DNA of 64,000 nt from Trichobilharzia regenti (lineage: Eukaryota > Platyhelminthes > Trematoda > Strigeidida > Schistosomatidae). The notes beneath the pieces were generated by a model. That model was not told the origin of the DNA, did no database searches, and was given only the letters and a program-made list of their open reading frames with translations. A program made the translations under genes and the position numbers. Positions 34,614-44,975 of the stretch are shown here, piece by piece. The stretch spans positions 37,871,804-37,935,803 of the forward strand of contig OX235262.1 in assembly GCA_944472135.2 (NCBI GenBank), written 5' to 3'. The first letter of the stretch is position 1. Every line of letters begins with the position of its first letter.

Positions 34614-34724
34614 CATCTTAATATTAATATTGTATTATGTTATTGTTTCCTTTAATTCCTAGAGGAACATATGGCTTCAGCCGAACTTCTCCATTGAGTT
34701 TGTTTCTTTTCCATCTTAATATTA
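34614..34724 (-). mobile_element. 85-bp RTE 3'-tail insertion with perfect 13-bp target duplication, nested in the PLE
   Basis: CATCTTAATATTA occurs at 34614-34626 and 34712-34724. Between them (34627-34711, reverse strand) lies a stretch containing GAAGCCATATGTTCCTCT and AGGAATTAAAGGA, the terminal block of the RTE LINEs (also the tail of SINE subfamily A), then an AACAATAACAT-type tail. It interrupts the PLE RT frame, so it inserted after the PLE. It is an extreme 5' truncation. Confidence 0.88.
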
Positions 34725-34975
34725 GTTCTTTAATATACTGAGCGGATATTTCAACTTTTAAGTTATATAAATCAGTACATTTACATAGATAGCATATTGT
34801 TTCTGTCAGGAGAACGTTTGTGAACGGAGAGATGATATCTAAAGAAGACATGACCTTTCCAAATAAGTTAAGACATACCGCAGATCTCACTTTAATATCC
34901 TCTCAAATCTGTCCAGGAAAACATAGCAAAGGTGTTACTCACAGGAAAATGTGCTCAAACTAAGATCTATGCTAA

Positions 34976-35680
34976 ATGACACAAACTGGGAACTTTTCAA
35001 AGAACACACTGGATGATACTATTTCCAATTTGACAGACTATCTTAAATTCTGCCTTGATGTATGCTGTCCAAAACATATACTTTTCAAAAGAATGGACCG
35101 TTTCTCTTCCCCTCATCTCAAAAAGCTTCGAAGAGAAAAAGAGAAGCTGTACAAGACAAAGAATAAATCTAGTCTTAGGAAGATAAACATCCTAATTAAA
35201 TTTGAAATCAAGAGGCTAAACAATATTTACAATCAAACAATACTGTCTTGTAAAACTTCAGAAAATGTATGGAAGCTTTCAATAGAAATTACAGATTGTG
35301 GTAAGTATAGTAATTGTGCCTCTTCTATTCATGTAAATACTCTCAATAGATCTTTTATCCGCCCTCCAAATGTCCCTTTTGCCTTCAATTTAACTAATAA
35401 CACGACCAGTGACTTTCATATTTTCAATACTTCTGATGTTCTTAAATGTTTAAAATCTCTTAAACCTTCCCAGAGTCTAGGCCCTGATGGTATACCTGCC
35501 ATTGTTCTAAAGAAATGTGCTGATATTTTAAGTAACCCACTTACAAGCATTTTCAATACTTCTTTTTCTAATAGTGTTGTACCTTCTCTGTGGAAAGATA
35601 TTAAAATCATCCCTGTACCCAAGTCTGGTTCTGGAAATAGTGTTAAGTTTAGACCAATTGCCATTACCTCTCCTTTTTGA
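34976..35680 (+). pseudogene. CR1 ORF2 fragment: linker and N-terminal RT
   Basis: A 234-codon frame. The ATG is not the true start: the frame just upstream (LNDTNWELF) enters by a frameshift near 35005. Residues ~30-90 are a basic helical linker (KKLRREKEKLYKT). Residues ~158-170 contain SLGPDGIPAIVLKK, the first RT block, and near 200 VPSLWKDIKIIPVPKSG. It ends FRPIAITSPF then TGA. Insertion of a single T in the T-run at 35674-35678 would rejoin the next frame, so one deletion split the gene. Confidence 0.9.
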
Positions 35681-36615
35681 AACTAATGGAGAAATTACTG
35701 TTACAAAAACTTGTTCCCTCCCTAAGCTTCTCAAATGATCCAAAGCAGTTTGCTTACAAACAGGGTAGAAGTACTTTGGATGCTGCTGCTGTGTTTCATC
35801 ACAACATTGTATCCTCCTTAGACAAAGGGGCCAAGTATGTCCGTTGTACTTTCCTTGATTACACATCTGCTTTTGACTCTGTACCTAGAGGCCTTTTGTT
35901 AAACAAGCTTAGCCTTACACAAACTGAGTCCTGGGCTATCAACTGGCTGCACTCTTACTTCTCCAATAGGATGCAGTACACGGTATATAATGGTGTAGCT
36001 TCCTCTCCTTTGCTTACTGAAGCTGGTGTTCCTCAGGGTGCTGTTCTCTCGCCGTTTCTCTTTTCCTTCTTCTTACATGACTTACCTCTTTCAGACGAAA
36101 TCAACTTCGTCAAATATGCAGATGACCTGACTGTTTCGCTTCCCGTTAAGTCTCAGTCAGACTGCTTCAAATTAAATAGCTTCCTGTCGGACATCAGTCA
36201 GTGGTCTAAACTAAATGGCCTCGTGCTGAATCCCTCAAAATGCCAGACTATCGACTTCTCCTTTAGGCATAAACGAGATCTACAAACACTAGTAAGCACT
36301 CATGATGCCTGTAGCATTGAGGGGACTAAAATTGAAACAAAGTCTAATGCAAAATACCTCGGATTAGTTCTATCTTCCGACCTTACTTGGTCATCTCATA
36401 TCCAAATGATTTCCAAGAAAGTGTTTCGTCTAACCTACTACATTAAGAAACTCAGACTAACTGGAGTCACTCAACCTCTGCTTTCACAATTTGTCAACTC
36501 TCGTATCCTACCTATTCTACTTTACTGCTCCCCGTTAGTCTTTCCTGGGTTACTGAAAAAGGACTATACCATCCTGAGAAGGATGTTGAAGGTAGTTAGT
36601 AGGACTAGTGGTTAA
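35677..36615 (+). pseudogene. CR1 ORF2 fragment: RT catalytic core
   Basis: A 312-codon frame directly continuing the previous one. Residues ~40-50 hold FAYKQGRSTLDA; ~58-70 FLDYTSAFDSVP (motif A with its Asp); ~116-128 GVPQGAVLSPFLF (motif B); ~146-150 KYADD (motif C, both Asp present); then LNPSKCQ, YLGLVLSSDLTW and LPILLYCSPLVFP of the thumb. It stops at 36613 (RTSG, TAA). A further piece in other frames (YARTTKYRNSTIPYLARVL, near 36780-36830) completes the C-terminus. All catalytic residues are intact, but the protein is split and lacks endonuclease. Confidence 0.92.
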
Positions 36616-37250
36616 AACTCAGTCAGCTCGTCACAACATTAGTGGATAAGCATCTGAATACATGCGAGAAATGGTCTAAAACCATACTCTCTGACGCCCA
36701 ACACCCCCTCTATTCCCAACTCTCTCCTTGAAAACATCTCATCAGGTAGAACCAGAAATCAGTACAAAATAATATATGCTCGTACAACCAAGTATAGGAA
36801 CTCAACGATACCATATTTGGCCCGTGTTCTAAGTGACAGAGACAATGTTAAGCGTGAAACCTATGACTTGCTTTGTTAATAACATAATTTTGGCCCTTTT
36901 ATTTCCCCCTTACACTCTCTTATTTGTACTCTATAGTGAACAACCTTCTTAAACATACTTAGCTACTTAAAATTATTATCATTGGCTTACTTTTTTATTC
37001 TTTATTCTATTCCTTCTTTTGTGTACCTACTGGGTCCGACTTTACTATCACTATGAGTATTACAAAATTGTCCTGTCATTAACCATCGTGTAATATTAGT
37101 TTTGTGATTGTTTTTTTGTTCGGCAATACTAAATCTTGGTTGTGAACGTCACTATCACCATCCTAAAAATTTTATATTATGCATGATTACTCACACTACC
37201 ACAACAAACACTGCGTTAGTGCTGACAATAAAAAAACCTGAAATGTTTAT

Positions 37251-38944
37251 TTTATGATTGTTTAGAGCAGTTTAAATCAAATTATCTGATCATCTTGGCT
37301 ATAAACACTCTTAAGAACATCTCATAATTTCTTGTATGATTATAGGTGTTACTGTTCACCACGCACACACATATCATAGCTTCCACTACCCAATACTGAT
37401 ATATTTTTCATTATCGATGTTTATCTTTTCTATTTGGTTTTTTTTTGCATTTTTTAATTTTTTTCTTTTTGGCCTTTGTTTTTTTTTATATTTATTTTTT
37501 GAAATACTCTTTTTAAATGTTTAATAACATTAGATGCAATATTGTAGATATGTGCTGAAAATTCCACACTGTACCACTAGTAATGTTCCCGTAATAAAAG
37601 CAAACTATTATTAATAATTTCATTCGTTGAATTCTCAAATTCAAAGGTGTCTTTGAAGGAGTGTATCGCCCTACCAGTTTGAAAGTAGCCGCTTACCATT
37701 GTCCACAGAGAAGTAGGGCCATCTGAACATATCTTAAACTTGATGCATACACAACCCTTCTTTTTGAATCTTTGGCAAACTATGAAAGTGAGAAATCCTT
37801 TATTTCCACTCAAATTATATGATTATTATTATTATCACTACTGTCGTTGAAGCAGGAGTGAAAACATCAACTCCGCAGGATTCATTAAAAAATAGAAATC
37901 AAATAACTTGTGTCTATATAAGAAAGAAGATGAAGCATAAATAAATGTACAATACTGCGAATAATCGTTGGAAAATATTTTGCTTAAACTCTTTAATTAT
38001 TAAAGCGTCAAATATATTCTGAATTATGACAACCATGCCACAATTTGGATGTGGTTGTAGTAATTCGGTCGTATATCAGGTGAAGATCGCTGAACATATG
38101 TCTAAAAGAAGATAAGTTAAGTGACTAGACTTGATGACTTACCTTTACAGTCTACCTTTACACTTCTCAGTAGTCCACTTCCACAGTCTGTATAAAGGTC
38201 TAATTTTTGCATCAGCATAAGACGAGGTGCATGTGGTCATTTTTTCGTTCAAACACTTGTCCTTGTATTTTACCCGTTATTTGTACTTAAAAAGAAGTGA
38301 GCCGCAGTCATCCAACTAATTCCTATTCAAACTTCACATAACTCAGTACACCTTTGTGTATTTATCCTTTTATCACGAAATATCTCTTGACTGAAACGAA
38401 ATCAATACCAGACTACATGAAACATTGAAAGAATTCTCCAGTCAGTCAATGTATAAGCGGAGGCAAGCCATCTTTAAGATTGTTTACCAGCAAAACAACC
38501 TTTTTTTATAAAAAAATTCTTGGATAGGCCAAAACTCTTAATTTGTATAATTTTTTACATTTCCATGATGAAATCTTTTCTTGTTTTGAAGACTTCTATC
38601 ATTTCATTCTCTTTTTTTCCTACTTTCTATGAGATATTTTTTTTCAACAAGAATGTGTTGATGTAAAATGCTTGTTCACCATTAATTTGTTTGTTGTGTT
38701 CAGCCCCATGGGTAGAAGAATGTCAACAAATTTAAGTGAAATTAAAATTCTCTGTAATTTTATTTTGCATACTAATATACATTTTTGGTAGAAGAAAAAA
38801 AAGAAGTGTCTTCCAAAACATTTTCATCGACTTATATAGCCCTTTACTGATGGTTACTTGAATTTCGGTGACCAGTTATATCCCAATGGTAGTAGTAGTT
38901 AGTATTGAGAGATAAGTACCATATGCATTGTATACATTATATCG
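37251..38944. other. Long spacer, nothing certain
   Basis: T-rich around 37430-37515. Otherwise AT-rich with no recognised gene or repeat. A weak possible reverse-strand splice donor near 38140 is listed among rejected items. Confidence 0.4.
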
Positions 38945-38954
38945 CTTCAGTACA

Positions 38955-39772
38955 AGTTTAGTTCAGAGGTTGTGAACATAGCGCTCCAGCCACATGTCTC
39001 GATGGTATTCGGTTCTCTGCCAACGTTTTCATCTAGCTGCACACTCACCCACACACCTTCATCTCCTCTTTGCATGACCCCCTTCATGTCACCTTTGGAT
39101 GACAAACTCTCCGCTTCCCATTCGATTTCCAATCTAGCGATGGCCTGGCGTCTGATGTCACTTGATGGTTTTCTCAGAGGATGGCCAATCCACCTCCATT
39201 TCTTCCTCCATATTTGTTGCACAATTGTTTTCTGCTTGGTTCGCCTCGAGAGATCCTTTACTTTTGCTTCTCCTTTCTGGCTATCTAATTCTGAGCAGGG
39301 AGCAAAGACAGATGTTGATCAAAAGTCTGTAGTTTGTTCGAAGTGGCCTTCATAACACCCAAGTCTCTGATTCATATAGTAGCACTTACTTCACATTAAA
39401 GTTGAAAATCCGGATCTTATTTTTCATGTTGAGTGCTGTTGATCTACTTCAGTGTAATGAAAGCGTGCCTTGTTTTCCTGATCCTTGCTTTGATGACGTC
39501 CTCATCATTTTCGTTCAACTGTATTTGAAACGATGCTTCCCAGGTAGGCAAAAGAGGTTGCTTCTTTCAGATTTCTCCCACTTATGTTGATTGTTGTTTG
39601 TTGTTATTGTTTTGTTTTTGGCCAGGAATCTTCATCACCTCTGTTTTCTCTATGTTCATCTGAAGTCCTATCTTCTCTGAATACTTCTTCGGCCAACTTG
39701 TTGCTTTTCACTTGGATATCTTCCAATTTGTGGAAAATCAGACATATATCATCAGCGAAATTCAGATTCTAA
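38955..39772 (-). mobile_element. RTE LINE, 5'-truncated, reverse strand
   Basis: In element order: FADD region ([16 protein letters not shown]) near 39760-39720, the EEVFREDRTSDEHREN-like region, a Gln/Asn-rich tract near 39610, the GSIVSNTVER-like thumb near 39540, the [18 protein letters not shown] region in the open frame 38947-39222, and the 3' block GCGCTATGTTC near 38975. Frames are broken in at least three places. The catalytic ADD is kept, but everything upstream is absent. Confidence 0.88.
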
Positions 39773-40190
39773 AAGATTATCGAGAAGGATAATGTGAAGC
39801 TTCACAAATAAACCATCTAGTTCAGAGAACACAACAACATCAATCACAAACTGATGGTTATTGAAATTACAGTTAAGACAGTTATTTTTCGGTTTTGAAA
39901 CTTACAGTAACAGAAATTTAAAAGCATTTATACACAAGCATATAGGCTAAGAAAATGTAAAAATAAAATTTAAGCATCAAAACGTTTTACCTTAAGTCCC
40001 TGCTAATTTGTATGCTTTTCAAAGTAGAAAACGAGGAGGGGTTGGGAGAAGACAGAAAACAGAGAAATATAACCACAATATTTACGTTTAAGTCTACATT
40101 AAAACTCAAGGTTATAGTTCTAAGATTGAAATTTATTCAGTGAGCCGCAATAAGTAATATGGATTAATAATCGATGTAATCAAAATGCAG
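39773..40190. other. Spacer, nothing recognised
   Basis: AT-rich, nothing recognised. Confidence 0.4.
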
Positions 40191-40445
40191 TTACTCGGGG
40201 AATGTGAGATTGATCAGAATCACTTTCTGTAGGCAGTAGTTTGGTTTGATTCGTTGGAGTGCAATCGCTTCAGCAAATCTTAATAAATTTGCTGTCCTTT
40301 GTATATTTAATATTTGGAATGATTTGGAAATGTTGACGAAATGCTTTGTATCTACAAAGTGTGTGATTATTGTACTTTGTGGATATCTACTTCCTTTTAG
40401 GCATAAATTTCGTGTGATATGCTTAGAAATGAACTGTATCAAATT
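40191..40445 (-). mobile_element. Penelope-like element, C-terminal coding end, reverse strand
   Basis: An open 83-codon reverse frame. TIITHFVDTKHFVNISKSF corresponds to the HLV.TGH..N block, then ILNIQRTANLLRFAEAIAL, the hallmark (L)RFAEA(I)A(I) block, KPNYCLQK and a final LINLTFPE. This is the PLE segment just after the YIG core, resembling the 14190 copy (family 2). No RT or YIG part is next to it, so it is a short fragment. Confidence 0.78.
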
Positions 40446-41149
40446 TCGTTAGATCATTATTTTTCACAGTAAAAAGTAATCGCAGGGGAATGCAATTTCT
40501 ACATTAACTTAATCATCGATGATTTCTCTATAAACTGTTAAACTAAAATCCAGTTTTATTGAGTAAATTTCACATTTATACATACTGGAAGCCTCAGCTA
40601 CACTCTAATTTCATTCACGACAATAAAATATACTGGAAAATATATGTAACATATATTTTTGGTAAGCCATACCTGAAAATATCTACTCAAAATTATGAAA
40701 ATACTGCAGTTTTGACAAAGTCTTTCAATGCTCGAATCGTTAGGCAATTCTGTCTAGCTTTAGGATCGAAAATATATTTGATGTACATTGTGCAAATATA
40801 CATATATATATATACTATTCCCCATCACCTAGTTCAGTAGCATTTTTTAAATTATCCCTTTAAGTATAATGGTCAGTTAGGTATCTAGCAGGTCACTTAC
40901 TCCAAATATCCTGCTGTCTTCCCTGAGAAAACGTATTTTGATACACGCATTACTTTATCCAGTAAAACTAATGGTTAGATGAAACAAGCATTTTATGGAT
41001 ATTTTAATTAAACACTCAATAATGCAGCTATTTAAACGATCATACTTTCAATTATAAATACTATATTTAATCGCTTCATGTTTTTGGAAACAATACAAAG
41101 TTTTCGCTTCGGATATTTATGGTTTGAATTATAATAATTATTTTCCTTT
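40446..41149. other. Spacer, nothing recognised
   Basis: AT-rich with a short (TA)n run near 40800-40815. The 93-codon frame at 40559-40840 has no motif. Confidence 0.4.
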
Positions 41150-41425
41150 ATTTACAAGGGCTTTCATCCATATCAGGTCACCGTTTGTTCCAGTGCTCTG
41201 CCGTCCTCTTTACCTGGATGCATAACTGCCCACTAGCTTTCATCTCTTCTTCGCACAATATACTCCATGTGACCCACAGACACATACTCAATTTGTCGTT
41301 TCTCATTCGAGAGTTTGCATGGAGAGTTTTGTCACTCAGTGGTCTTCTCAGCGTGTGTCTAATCCGTCTCCAGTGTCGGTAAGTTCGTAACTAGAGCTTC
41401 TCATTGAACTAGTGACTGAAAATTA
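41150..41425 (-). mobile_element. RTE LINE, 3' fragment, reverse strand
   Basis: Reverse complement shows the last part of the C-terminal domain (WRRIRHTLRRPLSD-type region near 41340-41365), the untranslated segment, and a 3' end with AGCCCTTGTAAATAAAGGAA at 41150-41162. Strongly 5'-truncated and diverged. Confidence 0.7.
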
Positions 41426-42235
41426 ACATCTGACTGGGCAATAAATTCTTCTCTTCCCTGTTACATGTAACTCGAAAGCGAATAAATAATTCTTATTGAT
41501 ATCGAATTCACCTCAGTTCTTATAATAATCCATTTGTTATTTGGGTGGATACACTCATTTTAGGCATGACCTAGGATTATTCTGAGGCGTTGACCTGAAT
41601 TCCGATTATTATCTCATTGTGTAACTTAAATTTCGATGGTTTTTTTCTTTCCAAATTGAATATTATAATTCCGTGTGCCTTCTTTTTTAAATCATTGTTT
41701 AAGCGCAGACATTTTCACAAGTGACTTATTTATTTATTTATTGGGAACGTTAATTTTATTCAGTCGCCTTGTAGTTTGCATTCTTCATCATTTATTAGAA
41801 AATTAATTTTGTATATCACACTTCTCTTATAATATACTTTTGTATACCTTTTTTAGAAAAAAATCTTGTTATAATGAAATGATTCTAGCTAATCAAAGTA
41901 TTATCAAGAAACACCCTATAAATGCAAACTATACGGTATTTTGTCATAAAGAAAATGGAATTTCTAGCATTGTTTATGGAAATGTATCTGTTAAATGACG
42001 GGAGCAGGCTAGATGATAAGTGATGGTCTGTATTGTTTCCTTTTTTAACAGTTTTTAACTCATGTCACTTTTTCATGTATAGTTTATTTGTTTTTTGATT
42101 GTAGTAGGCTAGTGGTCATTTGTTCAGATATTTTAAACAATATACAACATCAAGCTGAGTGACATTTTTGTAAGACAAACTTAAAACGATCATCAGTTCA
42201 TAATTTATAGTTTTTTAATCTCTAATATGTGAAAG
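41426..42235. other. Spacer, nothing recognised
   Basis: AT-rich, nothing recognised. Confidence 0.4.
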
Positions 42236-42239
42236 AGAT

Positions 42240-42555
42240 TCCATGCATAATAAGTGGGAAGCTGTGACCAGTAGGGCAGTAACTCATCGAAGAAGACATT
42301 GCGAAATGGTCATGCTATGTCATGAATTGGCAGAAGTTAGAATTCAAGGACCATTGAATCAGATCCCAGTGGATCAATGGTCTAAGAGCTCGCCTTGTAA
42401 CGAGAAGGTCCAGGGCTCGAATCGTGGCGGTGGGTGCATACTGATGAGGAGTCCCAAACTAAAGCGCAACAGCTGTTCAGCACTCCCTGGCGGTTTTCCA
42501 GTGGTTCCCTAACTGATGTCAGCTCATGATGAAATCCTCCATGCAATTAATAAAT
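42240..42555 (+). mobile_element. Hammerhead SINE, forward, single unit
   Basis: Unit about 42262-42537: leader with GAAGACATTG and CTATGTCATGAATTGGCAGA, tRNA-like segment (AGTGGATCAATGGTCTAAG as A-box region, GGCTCGAATCG as degraded B box), ribozyme region (CATACTGATGAGGAGTCCC, then GCGCAAC in place of GACGAAAC) and the 3' tail to GATGAAATCC. The GAAA core is lost, so it is inactive. Flanks CCATGCATAATAA (left, about 42241) and CCATGCAATTAATAA (right, about 42539) look like a target duplication with a small indel. Confidence 0.75.
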
Positions 42556-42739
42556 AGAAGACGGAAATCAGTTCTCCATACTTAGCATTATTCAGTTTCT
42601 AAATATGAATTATACATTCCTAAGGCTTCAACACCTTGTTTTAAGTCAGTTCTTTGTGCATCACGAAATGTATTTTCAATAAGCTTTGAATTTTTATCGG
42701 CAGCTTTCCCTTCATTCTACACTGAATATAAAATGACCA

Positions 42740-43078
42740 ACAAGATAGGATAAGCAACAAGGAACTATGGTAACAAATCAATCAAGAACTTAGTGCTCAA
42801 AATGTGTACCGAACAAAATGTAGGTGGATTGAACCCCTGTTGAAGAGATCGTTGAATGACATCACGTGCCAGGCCCTTCATTGAGACCCGAATGAAAAAC
42901 GACAAAATCGGCCAGAGTCCAAGGCTGACATAAAGGAGATTGTAAAGGTAAAACCTGAGTAATTATGGGCAATTGTGGGGCCGAATAAAGAGTTCTAAAG
43001 AGAATTAGACAAAGTGGAGACATGCTGTTTAGACCCTATATTCCCCTCAAACATACACTTTGGGAACAAGCGTTAGTT
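42740..43078 (+). mobile_element. RTE LINE, 3' fragment
   Basis: Carries the degraded C-terminal region (about 42815-42870: RWIEPLLKRSLNDIT-like) and the 3' block TTTAGACCCTATATTCCCC near 43030. Many changes from the better copies, so old. 5'-truncated. Confidence 0.7.
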
Positions 43079-43569
43079 AAGTGAAACTTATAAGCACTTT
43101 TAACATCCCAAGTTGTTAATGTCATAGGTCAGAAGGAAGCTGTTTTGCGTGAATATGTACGCACAAATTCTTCATCCCTGTTTCCGTTTTTTGTCTTACT
43201 TTTCTATCAATAGAATTTTTTTCTGGGAAATAAAATGTGATAGAATATTCTGTAACTAAAAGGAGAAGTATTAATTTTTAACAGGTGAAGCAGACTCACA
43301 AAACGTTGGTTGAAATGTGGTAATTACATACGAAAATATGAGGAAAAATCTGAGAAATTCAGTTTATTATTCGTTCAAAATAAGTGATTTCTTGAGTCCG
43401 TCAGTGATGCACTGAGGCAATAATTATTTATACGTACTCGTGAATGATTTCCACACCAAAGTTAAAAAAAGCGATGACATAGAAGATAATTATTTCTCTA
43501 TTTTCTTTCCCTGTATATTGATCAGACTGTCTTCAAATTAGAAGACAAGCTGAAAACATTATAGATGAA
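43079..43569. other. Spacer, nothing recognised
   Basis: AT-rich, nothing recognised. Confidence 0.4.
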
Positions 43570-43816
43570 TTTTGTTTTGATAAAGTCTCATAGTGTTATA
43601 CAGTGATTTTCGCTGATGACGTTCGAGAACAATTTATTGCTCATAATCATATCAAGGTATTCACACGACTTCCTAACTTCATTTATATAGTTCCATTATT
43701 TTTCAATTGATTTTCACTTGATTTGATAGGTAGAAATATTTTCCATATTTGGGTATGAGTGATGACTCATTCCTATTGCATGTGTTTGGTGTAGACTCGA
43801 TGAACCAGGATTCAGT

Positions 43817-44118
43817 ATGGATTATGGGAAAGTAGTGCTCTTAATACGCTTAGTCCTAATCCAAAAATATGGTGGAGATATGTGGATGACACTTTCACAG
43901 TGTTAAAAACATAACATATCTCTAGCTTCTTGACACACATAAACTCACTAGTGGAGGGAATAAAATTCACATTGGAATCGGAAAATGAACAAGGAGAATT
44001 AGCTGTGATGTTAGATTGTAAAATAAAACGAATAGAAGAAGGTAAACTACACACTAGTGTGTACAGAAAACCAACTCATTCCAATAGATACTTAGACTTT
44101 AATTCATCTCATCCGTAA
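43817..44118 (+). pseudogene. PLE reverse transcriptase fragment with YVDD
   Basis: One frame reads SALNTLSPNPKIWWRYVDDTF (YVDD at about 43879-43890), the RT motif C with both catalytic Asp present, then TVLKT, a TAA at 43912, and directly in frame the piece 43930-44118: THINSLVEGIKFTLE, LDCKIKRIEEGKL and TSVYRKPTHSNRYLDF. These are the blocks that follow motif C in PLEs. Only one stop interrupts this run, so decay is recent. RT motifs 1-B are missing because the copy is truncated where the left arm begins. Confidence 0.88.
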
Positions 44119-44403
44119 TCTGTATGTTAAGGCAGGCTTAGTTAAGTGTTTAACAAACCGAGCAGTGACATTAAGTAGCACAAAAAAACATAAATGATGA
44201 AACAAAACAGATAGAAGAGGCTTTGGTGTTAAATAACTACCCTTTAAAATTCATTAGGAAGATCTAAACGGACCAATAAAAATAATTGTGAAACTAGTAA
44301 TAATAACATAAATAAGAGAGAATATAAGTCCTCTAAAGTTATACCATATAAAGAGGGGACATCTGAAACCCTACGTAGGATTCTAAATAAAGCAGGAATT
44401 AGG

Positions 44404-44868
44404 GTGGCATTCAAACCTACAAACTCACTCAGGGACAAGCTCTGTAGGTTAAAGGACCCAGTTGAACCAATTAGACAAAATAATATAATTTACAAAATAC
44501 CATGCAATGACTGTGAGGTCAACTACATAGGTCAAACTAGTAGGTTAGGGGTACTCAGATTGTCAGAACATAGAAATTTAGCTAAGGTAAGAATGGTTGA
44601 CCTCCGGAAGATAAGAAATTTAGAAAAAAGCTCAGCAATTGCAATGCATGCGCTAACACACAACCACACAATAGGGTGGGAGAGGGTTAAAATTCTAAAA
44701 AGTAATCTAGATAGGTGAAGAGAGAGGTTGATTACTGAATCCTTGTTCATCGAGTTTACACCAAACACATGCAATAGGAATGAGTCATCACTCATACCCG
44801 AAATATGGAAAATATTTCTACCTATCAAATCAAGTGAAAATCAATTGAAAAATAATGGAACTATATAA
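44404..44868 (+). pseudogene. PLE GIY-YIG endonuclease and C-terminus
   Basis: A frame open to TGA at 44716 and, in the same frame, on to TAA at 44866. It shows IIYKIPCNDCEVNYIGQTS (a C..C pair and YIGQT), RLSEHR, then SAIAMHALTHNHTIGWERV with the conserved H.L...H block, and beyond the stop ITESLFIEFTPNTCNRNE. The signature Gly is intact. A small indel near SRLGVLRLSEHR is visible. The last ~120 bases lie in the right arm. The upstream part of the frame (GTSETLRRILNKAGIRV) is also PLE-like. Confidence 0.88.
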
Positions 44869-44975
44869 ATGAAGTTAGGAAGTCGTGTGAATACCTTGAT
44901 ATGATTATGAGCAATAAATTGTTCTCGAAACGTCATCAGCGAAAATCACTGTATAACACTATGAGACTATCAAAA

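Larger units (their letters stand above)
33541..34910 (-). mobile_element. Penelope-like element, most complete copy, reverse strand
   Basis: In element order (right to left): RT motif A region SLDIISPFTNVLLTE near 34840; an 85-base RTE-tail insertion at 34627-34711; the QGDGVTIEPLVAALLAN region (RT motif B) near 34540; catalytic SYMDDIFIF at about 34430-34456; LLFLDFPLSKRNG; the LNGQLNKFYSF linker; the GIY-YIG domain (CIYQFTCSCGAKYIDRTS) near 33830-33870; and the QKRFIQFLLQ terminus near 33565. In PLEs the RT copies RNA onto a target end cut by the GIY-YIG nuclease. Here the YIG glycine is Asp (YID), which probably kills the nuclease, and there are several frameshifts. Confidence 0.88.
34905..37250 (+). 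mobile_element. CR1-clade LINE (SR1/Perere-like), 5'-truncated
   Basis: Starts in the linker ahead of RT, covers the whole RT domain and the C-terminal region, and reaches a stop near 36879 and ~370 bases of 3' untranslated DNA ending around AATAAAAAAACC (37228-37240). The lesions between 34950 and 36615 are few: a frameshift near 35005, loss of one T near 35678 and a stop at 36613. It is clearly younger than most elements here. Motifs are described in the two ORF entries. No endonuclease is present. Confidence 0.9.
43570..44975 (+). mobile_element. Penelope-like element with ~240-bp inverted arms, well preserved
   Basis: Left arm (about 43570-43812) and right arm (about 44745-44975) are near-perfect inverted copies; for example TGAGTGATGACTCATTCC on the left reads back from GGAATGAGTCATCACTCA on the right. 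The right arm contains the end of the protein and the 3' untranslated DNA, so the left arm is an inverted copy of the 3' end. The body carries PLE RT from just before motif C to the end and the GIY-YIG nuclease, with few stops. Third PLE family by sequence. Confidence 0.88.

Noticed and set aside
35416..35866. Reverse frames over 35416-35866
   Set aside because: Antisense shadows of the CR1 reverse transcriptase.
38085..38225. Reverse-strand exon ending at a GTAAGT donor near 38140 (frame with YTDCGSGLLRSVKVDC)
   Set aside because: Short, no clear acceptor, alternative frames also open; not better than chance in this AT-rich DNA.
43605..43640. CTGATGACGTTCGAGAAC in the PLE left arm (and CTGATGACGTTTCGAGAAC in the inverted right arm), resembling a hammerhead core followed by a CAAT/ATTG hairpin
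   Set aside because: After the CUGAUGA the expected stem II plus GAAA is not cleanly present (an extra A, and GAAC in place of GAAA), and the 15.1-16.1 pair would not be A-U. Worth a covariance-model scan, but I do not call it.
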